A stretch of DNA of 28,425 nucleotides from Tulasnella sp. 424 (taxonomy: Eukaryota > Basidiomycota > Agaricomycetes > Cantharellales > Tulasnellaceae): contig WSUB01000306.1 of assembly GCA_019633425.1 (NCBI GenBank), forward strand, positions 1-28,425, read 5' to 3'. The position numbers and the translations under genes are program-made. Below the pieces are notes generated by a model that saw only the letters and a program-made list of their open reading frames with translations, was not told the DNA's origin and searched no databases. Every line of letters starts with the position of its first letter. Position 1 is the first letter of the stretch. Below, piece after piece: positions 10,474 through 20,522 of the stretch.

Positions 10474-11761
10474 AGTTCACTGCCAGTCCAAAGACGTGCG
10501 TCCGATCGCCGACCGCAGCAAGTGTCTCCATCGCATAGCGAGCGAGCTGAATGTCGTCTTTTGTAGCCTTATAAACAGACTGAGTGCATGGGGTGGCTGG
10601 GGTGGGTGATCCGACGGTAGGTTTAAATCGGTGGCTCAGCGCTTCGCAGCGAATAATGTTGTTCGGACAACTCTCGATGGTAGAATGATCTGGCTGCTTT
10701 GAGGTCGGAGGCCCCCGAGAGGAAGAGGGCTGAGAGAACGGGGGCTGAGAGAACGGGGGCTGGGAGGATGAGGGTTGGGAGGAACGGGAGGAGGGTTGAC
10801 GAGAGGACGAGGACGAGGTCGGCCCTACGCGCCGAAACTTATTCAGATCACTCCCACTGGTAAAAGCCTCTGGGTGCGAACGCTTCGACACCCGGGAGAC
10901 CCCTGGGCCTGTTGAAGTGGAGGGGCCTGCTCTCATTGACCGTCGAGCGTCCTTTCGTCTCTTGAATTCGACAGGGACTAGGATCGGCCACCAATGGTCT
11001 AATCGTGTTACATCCTTCATCACGCAAGCCGCATCTGGTCTGAAGATGGTTTCGGTACCATCAACTTTTTCTCCATCCGCATATCCTGGAGTACAACGTA
11101 TGTTGGTGCTACCAAGCGACGTAAAGTGGATTTCACGTCGCGGGAACAGGTTGCAGGTGGGGGAACGGATGAACGAACCGATGGACGTAAGGAGGTTGTC
11201 CACCCAGGCGCAGAACGGTTTGTATTTTTGAAGTTCTGGCTTGGCTGCGATCCACTGTTGTTGCAACCCGCGCTGCTCTTCATCCGCAGCGATCCCGTCG
11301 GTAAATTTCTTCCACTCTGGGCTATCCCAGGAGTCTGGCCCTTTAAGGTCCGGGAGCGCGAACTGAAGAAAGCCTTGGACATCCGCCGTTACGATCATCC
11401 CATCGAGCTCCTCCTTTAAGAATTGGTCGACATCCGATGCTAAGTGCTTGGAAAACGAGCGATTGGAGGACATTTTGCAAGCCATTGGCGTTGAAAGCGG
11501 TCCTGTGGCTGGGAGGTAGGCAGACCGGGGTGGGGTTTTGGGAGAGTGATCGCTAGTAATTTGGGTCGAAAGAGGTTGTTCCGCAGTCTGACCCTCGGTC
11601 ACGTCGTTGAAGGTAGTAGGGGGGAGTGATACAGACTGGTGTTGCGGATGGGTTGTGGAAGTAGTTTGGTTGGAGGGGAGGTCTTGTTGAGACGACATAG
11701 CGAGCCAGGTGAGGGTGGTGAAGAGAAAGATAGGTGACAGGAAGTGTGTGGGAAACCTCAA
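8973..11761 (-). CDS. FunK1-type fungal protein kinase
   Basis: Two exons (11761-9820 and 9766-8973) joined across a 53-bp GTGAGT..CGCAG intron give 911 codons with no internal stop. The C-terminal half has the kinase features of the FunK1 family: candidate ATP-binding Lys558 in VVLKSSW, catalytic loop HRDISTGN at 659-666, the metal-binding motif as DFD at 683-685 instead of DFG, and TGTLPFVAIGLLE near 700. The first ~390 residues are mostly low-complexity (Ser/Pro/Gln, including PPFSQPPFSQP) apart from a conserved-looking region around WDSPEWKKFTDG and VPVEFKRRK; an Asn-Asp run lies further in, within the kinase N-lobe region. The N-terminus MRFPTHFLSPIFLFTTLTWLA could be a signal peptide, but family members are normally intracellular and a second ATG at 11698 (MSSQQD) is a likely alternative start. 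FunK1 proteins are multicopy in mushroom-forming fungi; substrates are unknown. It lies among relics yet looks intact. Confidence 0.88.
10442..10471. repeat. GTTGTC hexamer microsatellite inside the first kinase
   Basis: Four GTTGTC units and one variant encode an Asn-Asp run on the minus strand. The unit is a multiple of three, so slippage would change length without shifting frame. Confidence 0.85.
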
Positions 11762-12538
11762 CTGGCTCGTATCATGTGCTCAGGTTGATTCCTGCGGGAA
11801 CAGGGTCCATCTGCTTTTGCCGAAAGGGAATCCGACACACCGAAAAACCACCCTTTCGATCCTCACCGCCTGGTACGAGCCCATGTACTCCGAGTCGCCG
11901 CTCGTTGTGCTAGGCCAGAAAGCAACTTCCCAGGGTTACAGCGGCGCTTGGATTCCATGGGACAAACGGGGTCTCGATGGCGGTGTATGTACGTGGAGTG
12001 GTTCGAAAACGACGCCCGTACCTGGGTGTTGCCACAAGTATCTCCTTCGCCCTCGTGTTGTAAGCCTCCGTCCGGCAGTGGCCGTTCGTCAAGGGAAGGT
12101 CAACGTCAGACGAGACAGGTGCTTGAGTGCTGCGAACGTTGTCAGAGGCTGGGCATTCGGATAGTAGTCGAGGATGGTTGGAGTGTGGTTTTCATGAAAA
12201 AACGTAAAACACCCTATCTCCGAGAAAGGGTCCCGTTTCCTTTCTGACTGAACACCCACCGACGACACACACCTAATCAACGCGTATGCGCTTTCAGCCT
12301 CAAATCATTCCTCAACTGGAGTTGCCGATGGCCCGAAACTTCATGACTGTCGCCACGTCGTTATCCGTACATCTGTCAGTTGAACAGGGTGAATCACACC
12401 GGAGGATCGAGTGGGTCAGCACCAGTTGCGGAGCAAGTCAGCACCAGTAACCGTGATGGGAAGGTCAAGATAAGAGTTGCTCACACCTCGCTCGCCCACT
12501 CACTCTTGGTCGATCGCTAGCATCCTTCACTCTCCACC
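11762..12538. other. Intergenic stretch upstream of the first kinase
   Basis: Open frames on both strands are short, overlap each other and resemble no family. No RNA gene or clear repeat is seen. The part nearest 11762 should hold the kinase promoter, but I cannot point to a TATA box or other defined element. Confidence 0.4.
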
Positions 12539-12905
12539 ATGATTCTCGGATCTACGAAGGCCGCCGCTGCGTGCATACCCCGTCAGGACAACCACGCACG
12601 CTGTCGTCGTCGTCCCCGCGGCGTTAATTCGCCCATACTCGGCGTCAGGCCAGAATAACGGCCGTTCCATCGCCGTTAGCAATACTCAAGTCAAAGGCGA
12701 GGACCCCGATAAATATCATCGGCAAGAAGAGGCGCAACCACTACCCTCAGTGAGTATCGTGCGCTAGTGCTTTGAATCTCCAGTGCTAACTACTTCGAAA
12801 GACAACGCGGGTCCACGAACGCGTACTACAACAAACCAGTGACCTCGACGACGATCACCCAAGCGGCCCTTGCCATCCTGCAACATAACGTCGTCAAATC
12901 AAAGC
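12539..12905 (+). pseudogene. Possible broken first exons of a mitochondrially targeted protein
   Basis: An ATG at 12539 in good context (TCCACC before it) opens a short frame that stops after about 39 codons. One frame over, the reading continues through VVVVPAALIRPYSASGQNNG and SIAVSNTQVKGEDPDKYHRQ, which has the Arg/Ala/Ser make-up of a mitochondrial presequence cleavage region. An intron with GTGAGT, a GCTAACTAC branch site and AAAG at its end lies at about 12751-12801. The following frame (AYYNKPVTSTTITQAALAI) runs into Hsp70 copy C. The family is not recognised, and a frameshift is needed, so this is a weak call. Confidence 0.3.
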
Positions 12906-12944
12906 ATGATGTTATACCGCCATGACTGTATATCGTGGTTCTGG

Positions 12945-14450
12945 GTGTTACTCGGCCGCAGCGGTCTGCTCCATCTTTCCGAGGACCATGGCGGAGATTT
13001 CTTCCGGAGTCTAGGGGCCGGGGAAGAAAGGTTAATGTCGGGCGATACATTTAGGCTGTGGATGGGAGAACTTACGAATTGCTTCTTTCCGTCCTTGTGG
13101 GTGACCTCAATGACGTGACGACAAGACCAGTCAACGATACCGAACGGCCAGTGATTCATGTCCTTATTGGCGTCTGACTCCTCAGACCGGCAACAGATGA
13201 GACGTTTGGCGTCAAAGACGGTGTTCTTGGGGTTGGTGTGGTAGGGTAAGCGTTCTTAGCGGCGTCTCCGACACTAGAGGATAGAGATAGTTAGCAAAGA
13301 AAGTAGATAGACATGATAGAGAAAGTGGCACATACAGGCCTTCTTCGTCAGTGAATGCAACCCCAAGATGTCGCCGAAGAAGCCCTTGAGGAGGGACTGG
13401 ACGTTGGGAATGCGGGTGGAGCCACCGAGAATGACGACGTCGTCGATGGCTTCCTTCATGCCAGCGTCCTTCGGCACCCGCTCGACGGGCTTGAGGGTTC
13501 TGCGGAAGGAGTCGTTGTTGAGCCTCTCGAACTTGGTGCCGGTAAGAGCCTCGGATAAATTGTGGCCGCCCTCGAAGTATTCGATTTCGACTTTCGGTGT
13601 AATCTGACGCCGACGAAGATGCGGTTGCAGGTTGTCGGGACTGTTGCAGTATCGCAAAAAACGATTAGTAAACGTATTGAAAAAGAAATCGAAACCCCCT
13701 ACCTCAAAGTGGTTCGATGCATCGCCGAAGGTAGAGGTTTGGGGGAGGGGGACTGTCGCTCAAATTGGAATAAACGCGGGCGGTTGTGGACGAAGGCGAA
13801 GTGTCCGTCTGACCGCTGGAAACGGCAAGGTTACAGAGATGGATGTAGGAGGAGATATTGAGCTTCTTCATCAGCGGCTAATTCCTCAGCCTCCTTGACC
13901 ATGCGCTCGATTTCCTCCTCGGAGAAAGGGCCCTTTGAGTTGGTGATCTGGAGGGACTCGGACTTGCCAGTGCCTTTCTCGACGGCGCCGGCCTCGAGGA
14001 TACCGCTGGCGTCGATCTCGAAGCTGATTTTGATCTGAGGGACACCACCAGAAGTCGGTAGGATGCCGTTGAGGTCGAGCTTGCTGTGGAGATTGTTGCC
14101 CTTGGTAAGGCTCGTTCGCCATCGAGGACTTGGATGGGGGCGGTGGACTGGTTATCGGCGGCAATGGAGAACATCTGGAACTTCCCGGTTGGGATACTAT
14201 GGTGAAAAATAGGTCAGAAAAGCGAACGACCAATGGGAAGAAGAGAGACGTACATAGTGTTGTGTGTGATGGTCTTTCCGGCGACTGATGAGACGTTTGG
14301 CGTCGAAGACGGTGTTCTTCGGGTTTGATGTGGTAGGCATTGTTGGTGGCATCTCGTATCCTAAATCGCAGTAGTTAGCAACCAAGCAAATAGAATTGAA
14401 TAAGATTATGACCCGCAAAGTTGTTCTTGCTCAGTGAAGAAACCCATGGA
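12945..14450 (-). pseudogene. Hsp70 pseudogene, permuted pieces (copy C)
   Basis: Same order of Hsp70 pieces as copy B: an N-terminal exon end and [11 protein letters not shown] at about 14450-14290, substrate-binding domain ([55 protein letters not shown]) down to about 13860, the non-Hsp70 module, ATPase middle ([34 protein letters not shown]) at about 13600-13365, then a second N-terminal piece ([31 protein letters not shown]) and an EEISAMVLGKMEQTAAAE block ending in a stop near 12950. It retains 18 bases lost from copy B, so it is the better-preserved member. Substrate-binding sequence precedes ATPase sequence, so no order-preserving splice model rescues a full Hsp70. Confidence 0.88.
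12959..14448. repeat. Segmental duplication, member 2 (partner 6971-8452)
   Basis: Direct repeat of the segment at 6971-8452, including introns, the intron module and the unusual fusion of [12 protein letters not shown] sequence to FTDEEGL. Because the same abnormal fusion is in both, the fusion predates the duplication. Confidence 0.85.
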
Positions 14451-14699
14451 GTGATATGGTGACCCCGGTCCTTTGCGATGCTTTCCACCCTTCCACCTTT
14501 TAGGACGGAGCCAAGTCAGAACGTCGTTCGTAGCCAAAACGCGAACACTCTGCACTTACCCGACGCAAGAGTACATTGTATCTAAGTTGATACCGGTCAC
14601 TGTTCCTTGGACTCCCCAAGTCTTGGCCCTGTGGCGGGTGAATATGAGAACGGCGACGGAAAGAACTGAGCAAGGAGAGCATGGAGAGTAAAGGCGCCC

Positions 14700-15300
14700 G
14701 TGCGCGACGAACAATTAAGGAAGGGGGAGAAGGAGATGCTGAACCAAAGGGAGGCGGCTGGAGCCACCGACGAGGACAACGTCGTGGATGTCTACCTTCT
14801 TCATATCAGCGTCCTTCAACCACCTTCTCGTGAGGACCTTGCAGACGAGGTCGTTGTTGGACTCCTCGAGCTTGGCGCGGGTGAGAGTCTAAGAGAAGTC
14901 GCTGCCGCCTCGAGAGTCGATCTCGAGCTTGGGGGACATCCGGAAGGAAAGGGTGTGGTTGGCCTTTTGGACTTCAGGCTTGAGCTTGCCGAGAGTGCGG
15001 TCGTCTTTAGAGGCGTCGGTACCGGTCTTCTTGTCTTCTACTGCTTGACCACGGAGTCGATGATGCGAAGGTGGGTGCCACCAGCATTTGCCAAGACCTC
15101 GAAGACACCGTGGCCGATGGACGAGAATGAGGCTTCGAAAGTTCCTCTGCCAAGATCATAGATGATGATGTGGGATTTGTTGGCCTCGCGTAGCTCTCGC
15201 ATCGTTTGGAGCCGAAGTCGGAGTTCCGGGGATTGGGGGCAGTACGCGCATTTGGCGGCAGTTGGTCTTGTGGCGGGATCTGACAACTTTCTGACACCGC
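14700..15300 (-). pseudogene. Hsp70 pseudogene fragment (copy D)
   Basis: Minus-strand reading from about 15190 gives [15 protein letters not shown], the phosphate-binding DLGGGTF motif of the Hsp70 ATPase with one Gly replaced by Arg, then [15 protein letters not shown], then in shifted frames KTGTDASKDDRTLGKLKPEV, PKLEIDSRGGSDFS, a stop, [13 protein letters not shown] and [16 protein letters not shown] down to about 14745. This covers roughly one third of the ATPase domain. Frameshifts and stops break it. The part upstream of 15190 is not clearly Hsp70. Confidence 0.82.
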
Positions 15301-15919
15301 AGCGAACGCAATCAAATCGTATGGTACAGCCAAGGCAAGAGAATCAGCCCACGTACGGATCGCTCAGTGTAGCACCTAAGGGGTGGCATCTGTAGGATAT
15401 GGGTGCGATCGAGATGGACATGGAGGGCTGAAGGACTTCCAAAGGTAGGAAGTTCAGCGTTCGGAAAAGAAAACCAACTTATGGCGAACACAGTTCGCTG
15501 TCGGAAGGCTCGTGACGTTGCAAAGCTGAAGAGGTGCTATCAAAGCGAGGAGTCAGACTAGGGATTTGCAAGGAGTGGTGAAGCTCACCGGAAATAGTCC
15601 TGTCGGCAGCTATCAGGAGGGTGGTCGGTTTTGACGGTAGGGGTTCGTGAGTCGAAGGTTCACACGGTCCGACATTGCCATCCACCAGTGCCCGAAGGCG
15701 TTGTAGATGGAGTTTGGATGATAAGGGTGAGGGTCGTGCACACTTTTGAAAAAAGCCTAATGTTCAACAATTGAATGTCAAGCACAAACCAGCCCAGAGG
15801 GGAGGGTCGTCGAAAAAACGAATTCAAGTGCGAAATGTTGGCTAAGGGGAGTGATCGACCGTCGCCGCAACCTAACAGGAACAGATCGTGATTAAAAGCG
15901 AATGTGTATGTACAGACCA
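15301..15919. other. Intergenic stretch downstream of the OrsD-like gene
   Basis: Only short frames without family resemblance are present. It should contain the 3' untranslated region of the minus-strand gene ending at 15920; no defined polyadenylation signal can be named. An intron-like GTGAGC..GATAG sequence on the minus strand near 15540-15590 has no convincing exons around it. Confidence 0.4.
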
Positions 15920-18900
15920 CTACTTTTTACGCCTCCTCTTTGGGTCTCGAGAGTCAGTACCGCCCTCCCCAGGCTCGGAAGGTGGATTCGGAGAGGACTT
16001 TCTTTTTGGCTGGTTTTCCTTTCCCGAGTGGGCCACACGATTTGACGGCTTGAAGTGCTGGTGATGCTGCGTGGTTCCTAGAGTATCCTCCAGACTGGAG
16101 TTGGTGCGAGGTTGTAGAACGCTTGGTAGCTCAGTAGAATGGTGGCGAGGAGGGAAGCGGCGCTCTGCCAACGAATGGACAGTGAGAGAAGAAGAAAAAC
16201 AATAATCCGCACGACGTCGACTTACGTGGTAAGCTATTGGGGTTTTCGACGACGTCAAACACCCAGGAAGGGGGCTCTTCTGCCTCCAGTTCTAGGTTCC
16301 CCTCTGGCGGCGGTGCAAAGCCGAGAACAGACAACATCGCTTGACCGACGCACTGGTGCTCACGGAGCAATCTTGCATCGATCTCTGGATGGTGGTCCTT
16401 TCCACCTTGCTTGGCGTAAAACATCATGGCAGTGGCCTGGCTATGCCCTGTCTGTAACTCAAAGATATTCTGGGCTCGTGTATTGATCAACTTGGCAGTA
16501 GGATGGTGTGGAAGAAACTGACGCCCAAGATATTTCTTGATGTGTCGGTTTGGCCGAACACCATACACGTCTTCGTACTTAGGATCCACCGTGCGACTAA
16601 TCTCCTTGCGCATTCCCGTGGTGAGATCGTCTGCATTAAGGTATCTTCCTGCCAGGACCAACCACCAAAGATGGGTCTTCAGCGGCTCGGTGTTCTCTGT
16701 GGGAAGCTTCAGGACGTGTGTCGAGAGGAACCAGGCTATGGGCCGGATGACACATATGAAGAACGCCGTGAGGTGCTTAATGGTCGTCGGGACCACGCGG
16801 CACGTAGGATTCTCGTAGCCAGTCTTCGTTGTCGTCTTGCAATATCGAAGGATGTAAGTCATTATATTGTTGATCATGTGGAGGTTCCGCCCGCGGTCGG
16901 AAGTATCGCAGATAAGAGTGGCGCCAAACTCTTCAGCCCGGGGGGGCGTCGAGAAGGATTCGAAGGTCGCAAGATGCAGAGCGCGGCATATATCGTCCGC
17001 TTCTTTGACGAAATCTTCGCAGCTGCTGACATTCCATTCAAACTTGCCCCCTCCATCTTGGGATTCAAGGTCGTTGAACCAGTCGTGGAAATCACCGGCC
17101 TCGACCTTGCGCCTCAACACGGTGCGCCACACCTCATCTACTCCATTTTTAGGGTCGTTGAAGACCGAGTACCCCTTGCTTTCCTTCCCAACATCCTCTC
17201 TTAACCCTTGGCCAGAAGGTCCTGAGATGATCTTATCCCAAATGTCATCGCATTTCACGTTGGCCATAAGTGAAGCGATCATATCTCCGCAGGTTTGAGG
17301 CAGGGATGTGAAGTACTTTTTGAGCTCGTTTAGGTCCCACCTAACGCCACCAAAATCGAATTCGGTCCCGTCTCTGTTGGAAGGCATGATCTTAGGTAGG
17401 CCAACCTCCACGAGACAGGCCTTGGCGGATAGGCTGATTCCGTATCGGATCGCCCGGTAGATGGAAGGGTGAGTTGAAGTGACCCAACAATGCAGGGGAT
17501 CCAGGGCCGAGTCGTAGTCGATGGATTCGGTCCGAGCGACTCGGGCTACCTCAAAGAGGACCGTCGCGCGGATACAGTACTGAACCCTGGCCAGGAGACT
17601 GCAAATCTGCCGAGGAGGTTTGACCTCGGCTGCCTCGGACACCGCAGACACCATGGAATATACCATGGCTGGATGGTTTTTCTCGGAGCCAGCGAGCTTG
17701 TCGGTGAACAGGGCCCGAGCGAGAGCATGGACCCTCCTGATCAACTTTGGGGGTGCCTCCTGGATAGCTGATCCATCCCGGTCCACTGGGCGGTAACGCA
17801 CAGCCCCGTATGTCCCCAAGCCGTTGCCATCCCCACTATCTTGGTCCTCGCTGCCGTCATCGTCGTCATTCAGGATCCCTGCTTCCTCCTGGATTTCATC
17901 ATCAACGGCATAATCTTCGTCTCCATCTTGAAGTTCTCTGTCTTCCAGCTCCTCCCTCCTGCTGGTCCGGCACAGCTGACGCTCGATGGTTTGCGTCGCA
18001 TCGTCCTTCTCCCTTAATAAATCCAACAATTCCTTTGCGCAACTCTTTTGACGATCGGAAAGGTCTACAGGGAGCTCGTCATCCAGCGCAGCCTCCATTG
18101 CCAAAGCGAGAATGCAGGCAAGTGTCCTGGAGTACTGATAGAAAGAGGACAAGCTGGCGAGTCCAACAAATGGGCGAGGCCGTTTAGGACTTTGACTATG
18201 GTGGGAGCAGAAGTGAGCACGCTACTGCAATTGAATGCCAGGATCACTCACTTATGTTTAGTTAGACGTTCGCGAATGTATTTGGTATCTGGTGTACAAA
18301 GAGTGAAAATGCGGTCCAGGTAGCACCTGACCGCGTGAAGAAGAAGGCCGTCCGTTAAAGGCGGCAAGGCTATGGCAGCCCGAAGATCTTTCAGCTGCTC
18401 CTTCGGGACTCTAGAAATCCAGGCTATCCATCCAATCTCCTGTTGAAATGGGGTTCGATCACCGAGGGTGACACGACTGGCTTTGACAGTGTTGACGTTG
18501 GTCCAGAGGTCGGTTTCTTCCGTATCGATCATCTTGGAGAGGTACTGATCAAAGTGTTGAGGTGCTGAGGTGGGAGGTGGGAGCGAAGGAGGGGTCACCC
18601 TCCAGACTTGCGTCTTGCCGGCGAAGATACTTTGCCCTTTGCACTTGTATGAAGATTTCCGGTATGTGTCGCCGTATCCTTCTGCGAAAGGAGAAGGAAA
18701 GTGGTGCTTTAGCGCGTCGTACAGGAGCTTGAGACGTACACGTACTCTGGTGAGCAAGGGTGTGGAGGGAGTCAAGTAGTGGGGTAGTTTGGCCCGTGAG
18801 CGGACAGTGATAGGCATCGATGACCTCAATGCCAGCAACTGCCGTAATCGGCTCGTCAGACAGAAGAGGGTACTGCTCTCTGAACTCGTCGAAGCCCAAA

Positions 18901-20294
18901 GGTTCAGGCGTGAGTTTCATTGCGGCCTCCAAAACCTTCCGCACCTTGCGCAAAGTGTACGTTGCACCGCAGTTCTTAAGATGCCGTCGAATGAATTTGG
19001 CGTCGGGATTCACTGCCTGTTTGCAGGTTTTACATAGAAGGAGGCCGAAGGTCGTGTTGAAGTCGAGCTTGATAGATATGAGACCCTTTGTCGAGCCAAT
19101 CTCAGGGGAGGGGACTGATGATGAAACGTCGCCTCCAGAACGAGGTACCTTCTTAACGGCGCTCCTAGGTAAGGCGGGGACTTGTATGTTGTTGGATCTA
19201 GTCGGGCAAACGAATGAATTGACCTGAAGGTCGATATCGCACCGGTGTAACATACCTTGTTTCTGATGAAGTTGTGGCTGACGGCACAGGCGGGATAATA
19301 TGGCTTGGTTCCTCGACGCTGGGGTCAACGAAGGTTGTGTCTGCGGTCAATGGTAAGTGAGGACAGCGCTACTTAACAATCTGGCAGGCCGCTTACCGGG
19401 CTCCGACGTAGTGGAACCCTCATCGGTGAGCTCTCCGTCCGCCGAGATTGCTAGGCTGTCCGCCGTGGATAGACGATCTAAGTTTGGGGCATTATCGGAT
19501 TCTTGAGGACGACTTGGCTTCTTGCGTCGGACAATCTCAGGCACGGGGAAGTTACCGAGGATACGGTGGGATTCCAATGTTCGTCTTCCCCAACAACAAG
19601 GGGTAAGGATCCATGGGGATCAGGGTAAGCAAAGAGCAATACATACCTTGTTTCTGATGAAGTTGTAGCTGACGACACAGGCGGGATAATATGGCTTGGT
19701 TCCTCGATGCTGAGGTCAACGAGGGTTGTGTCTGCGGTCAATGGTAAGTGAGGACAGCTCTACCTAACAAGCTGGCAGGCCCTTACCGGGCTCCGACATA
19801 ATGGAACTCTCATTGGCGAGCTCTCCCTCTGCTGAGATTGCTGGGCTGTCCGGCGTGGACAGAGGATCTAAGTTTGCCGCATTATCCGATTTTTTAGGAC
19901 AACTTGGCTTCTTGCGTCGAAGGACGATCTCAGGCACGGAGAAGTTGAGGATACGGAATATTCGTCTTCCCCTACAGCAAGGGGTCAGGATCCACGGGGG
20001 TCAGGATAAGCAACGAGCATACCTATTCTCCCTAATCGGAGGATGCGAGCTTCGAAGATGCGTTATCCAGCCTTCCCTTCCAAGAACGAGCCCCTTAGAA
20101 TGGGTCGGGCCCGAGCATATGGGGCATGCCCAGACTGTTGCCCTTGCGCCACTTGTTATCTGTCTCGAGATTACGCCCTGGTGGACAATCTCCTTTCCTC
20201 CACGGGTGGTTGTCCAAGTGAGGAGGGTGCTCGGCTTCCAGTCGATCGACTGAGCATCGACTCCGGCAGCGAGAGGGATTGTGATGGGTTCCAT
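15920..20294 (-). CDS. OrsD-like zinc-finger protein of subtelomeric type, no helicase
   Basis: Nine exons: 20294-20023, 19971-19787, 19731-19647, 19584-19397, 19340-19256, 19197-18746, 18681-18252, 18195-16226 and 16164-15920. They sum to 3912 bases (1303 aa) and stay in one frame; the eight introns are 51-64 bp. Zinc-finger-like units: C57-x2-C60..H79-x4-H84; FGLLLCKTC at 322-330 with H344 and C348; YHC at 401-403 with H417 and H421. The second and third resemble the OrsD (DUF3505) pattern. Residues about 647-690 are strongly acidic, and the protein ends in a basic RDPKRRRKK, a likely nuclear signal. Near the C-terminus FELQTGHSQATAMMFYA (GHS 1149-1151, Tyr1159) resembles the segment ahead of the RecQ helicase in fungal subtelomeric proteins and, more loosely, the last motif of tyrosine recombinases. 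No helicase motifs follow. Function unknown; DNA binding is inferred. Exon borders 3-6 are least certain; a shorter start at 19253 is possible. Confidence 0.8.
19256..20022. repeat. Tandem duplication of an intron-exon-intron-exon unit
   Basis: Two direct copies, 19256-19646 (391 bases) and 19647-20022 (376 bases), each hold intron, exon, intron, exon of the OrsD-like gene. Shared landmarks include the exon-end GAAACAAG before GTATGT and GAGCCCG before GTAAG, and encoded VPEIV..RRKKPS and EEPSHIIPPV blocks. Copies differ at scattered positions and a few small indels. In the downstream copy the first 3' splice site has shifted to GGGGAAG because the expected TGTAG reads TGTTG; the shift keeps the frame. 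Confidence 0.85.
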
Positions 20295-20520
20295 AATTAA
20301 AACTGCGGTGTATGGTGGATGGAGGGGAGGTAGAGAATCGAGAGCTGTTTTTTGACACTCAGCGTCGACCAGGGATGGCTCTCACGAGCACGGATATTGG
20401 CATTTTGGGGGTAGCCGCTTAGGAAAGCTTATTGTGATGCGACATTCCTGAGTTGTGGTGTTGTGGATGTTCTTGACGTTTGCGACGGATATGGGAGTTG
20501 ATTAATGAAAAAGAAACAAC
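20295..20520. promoter_or_regulatory. Upstream region of the OrsD-like gene
   Basis: On the minus strand the 60 bases before the ATG at 20294 are pyrimidine-rich (CTCTACCTCCCCTCC) and end GTTTTAATT directly before the ATG, typical of fungal promoters without a clear TATA box. The rest, towards 20520, is unassigned. Confidence 0.3.
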
Positions 20521-20522
20521 AT

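Noticed and set aside
10364..10609. Plus-strand frame with a poly-Val run
   Set aside because: The run is the complementary reading of the GTTGTC microsatellite inside the first kinase.
11709..12247. Overlapping plus-strand frames upstream of the first kinase
   Set aside because: Mutually overlapping, no conserved motifs and no coding-like pattern.
16503..17204. 233-codon plus-strand open frame
   Set aside because: Lies entirely opposite exon 8 of the OrsD-like gene, which has the family motifs; a shadow frame.
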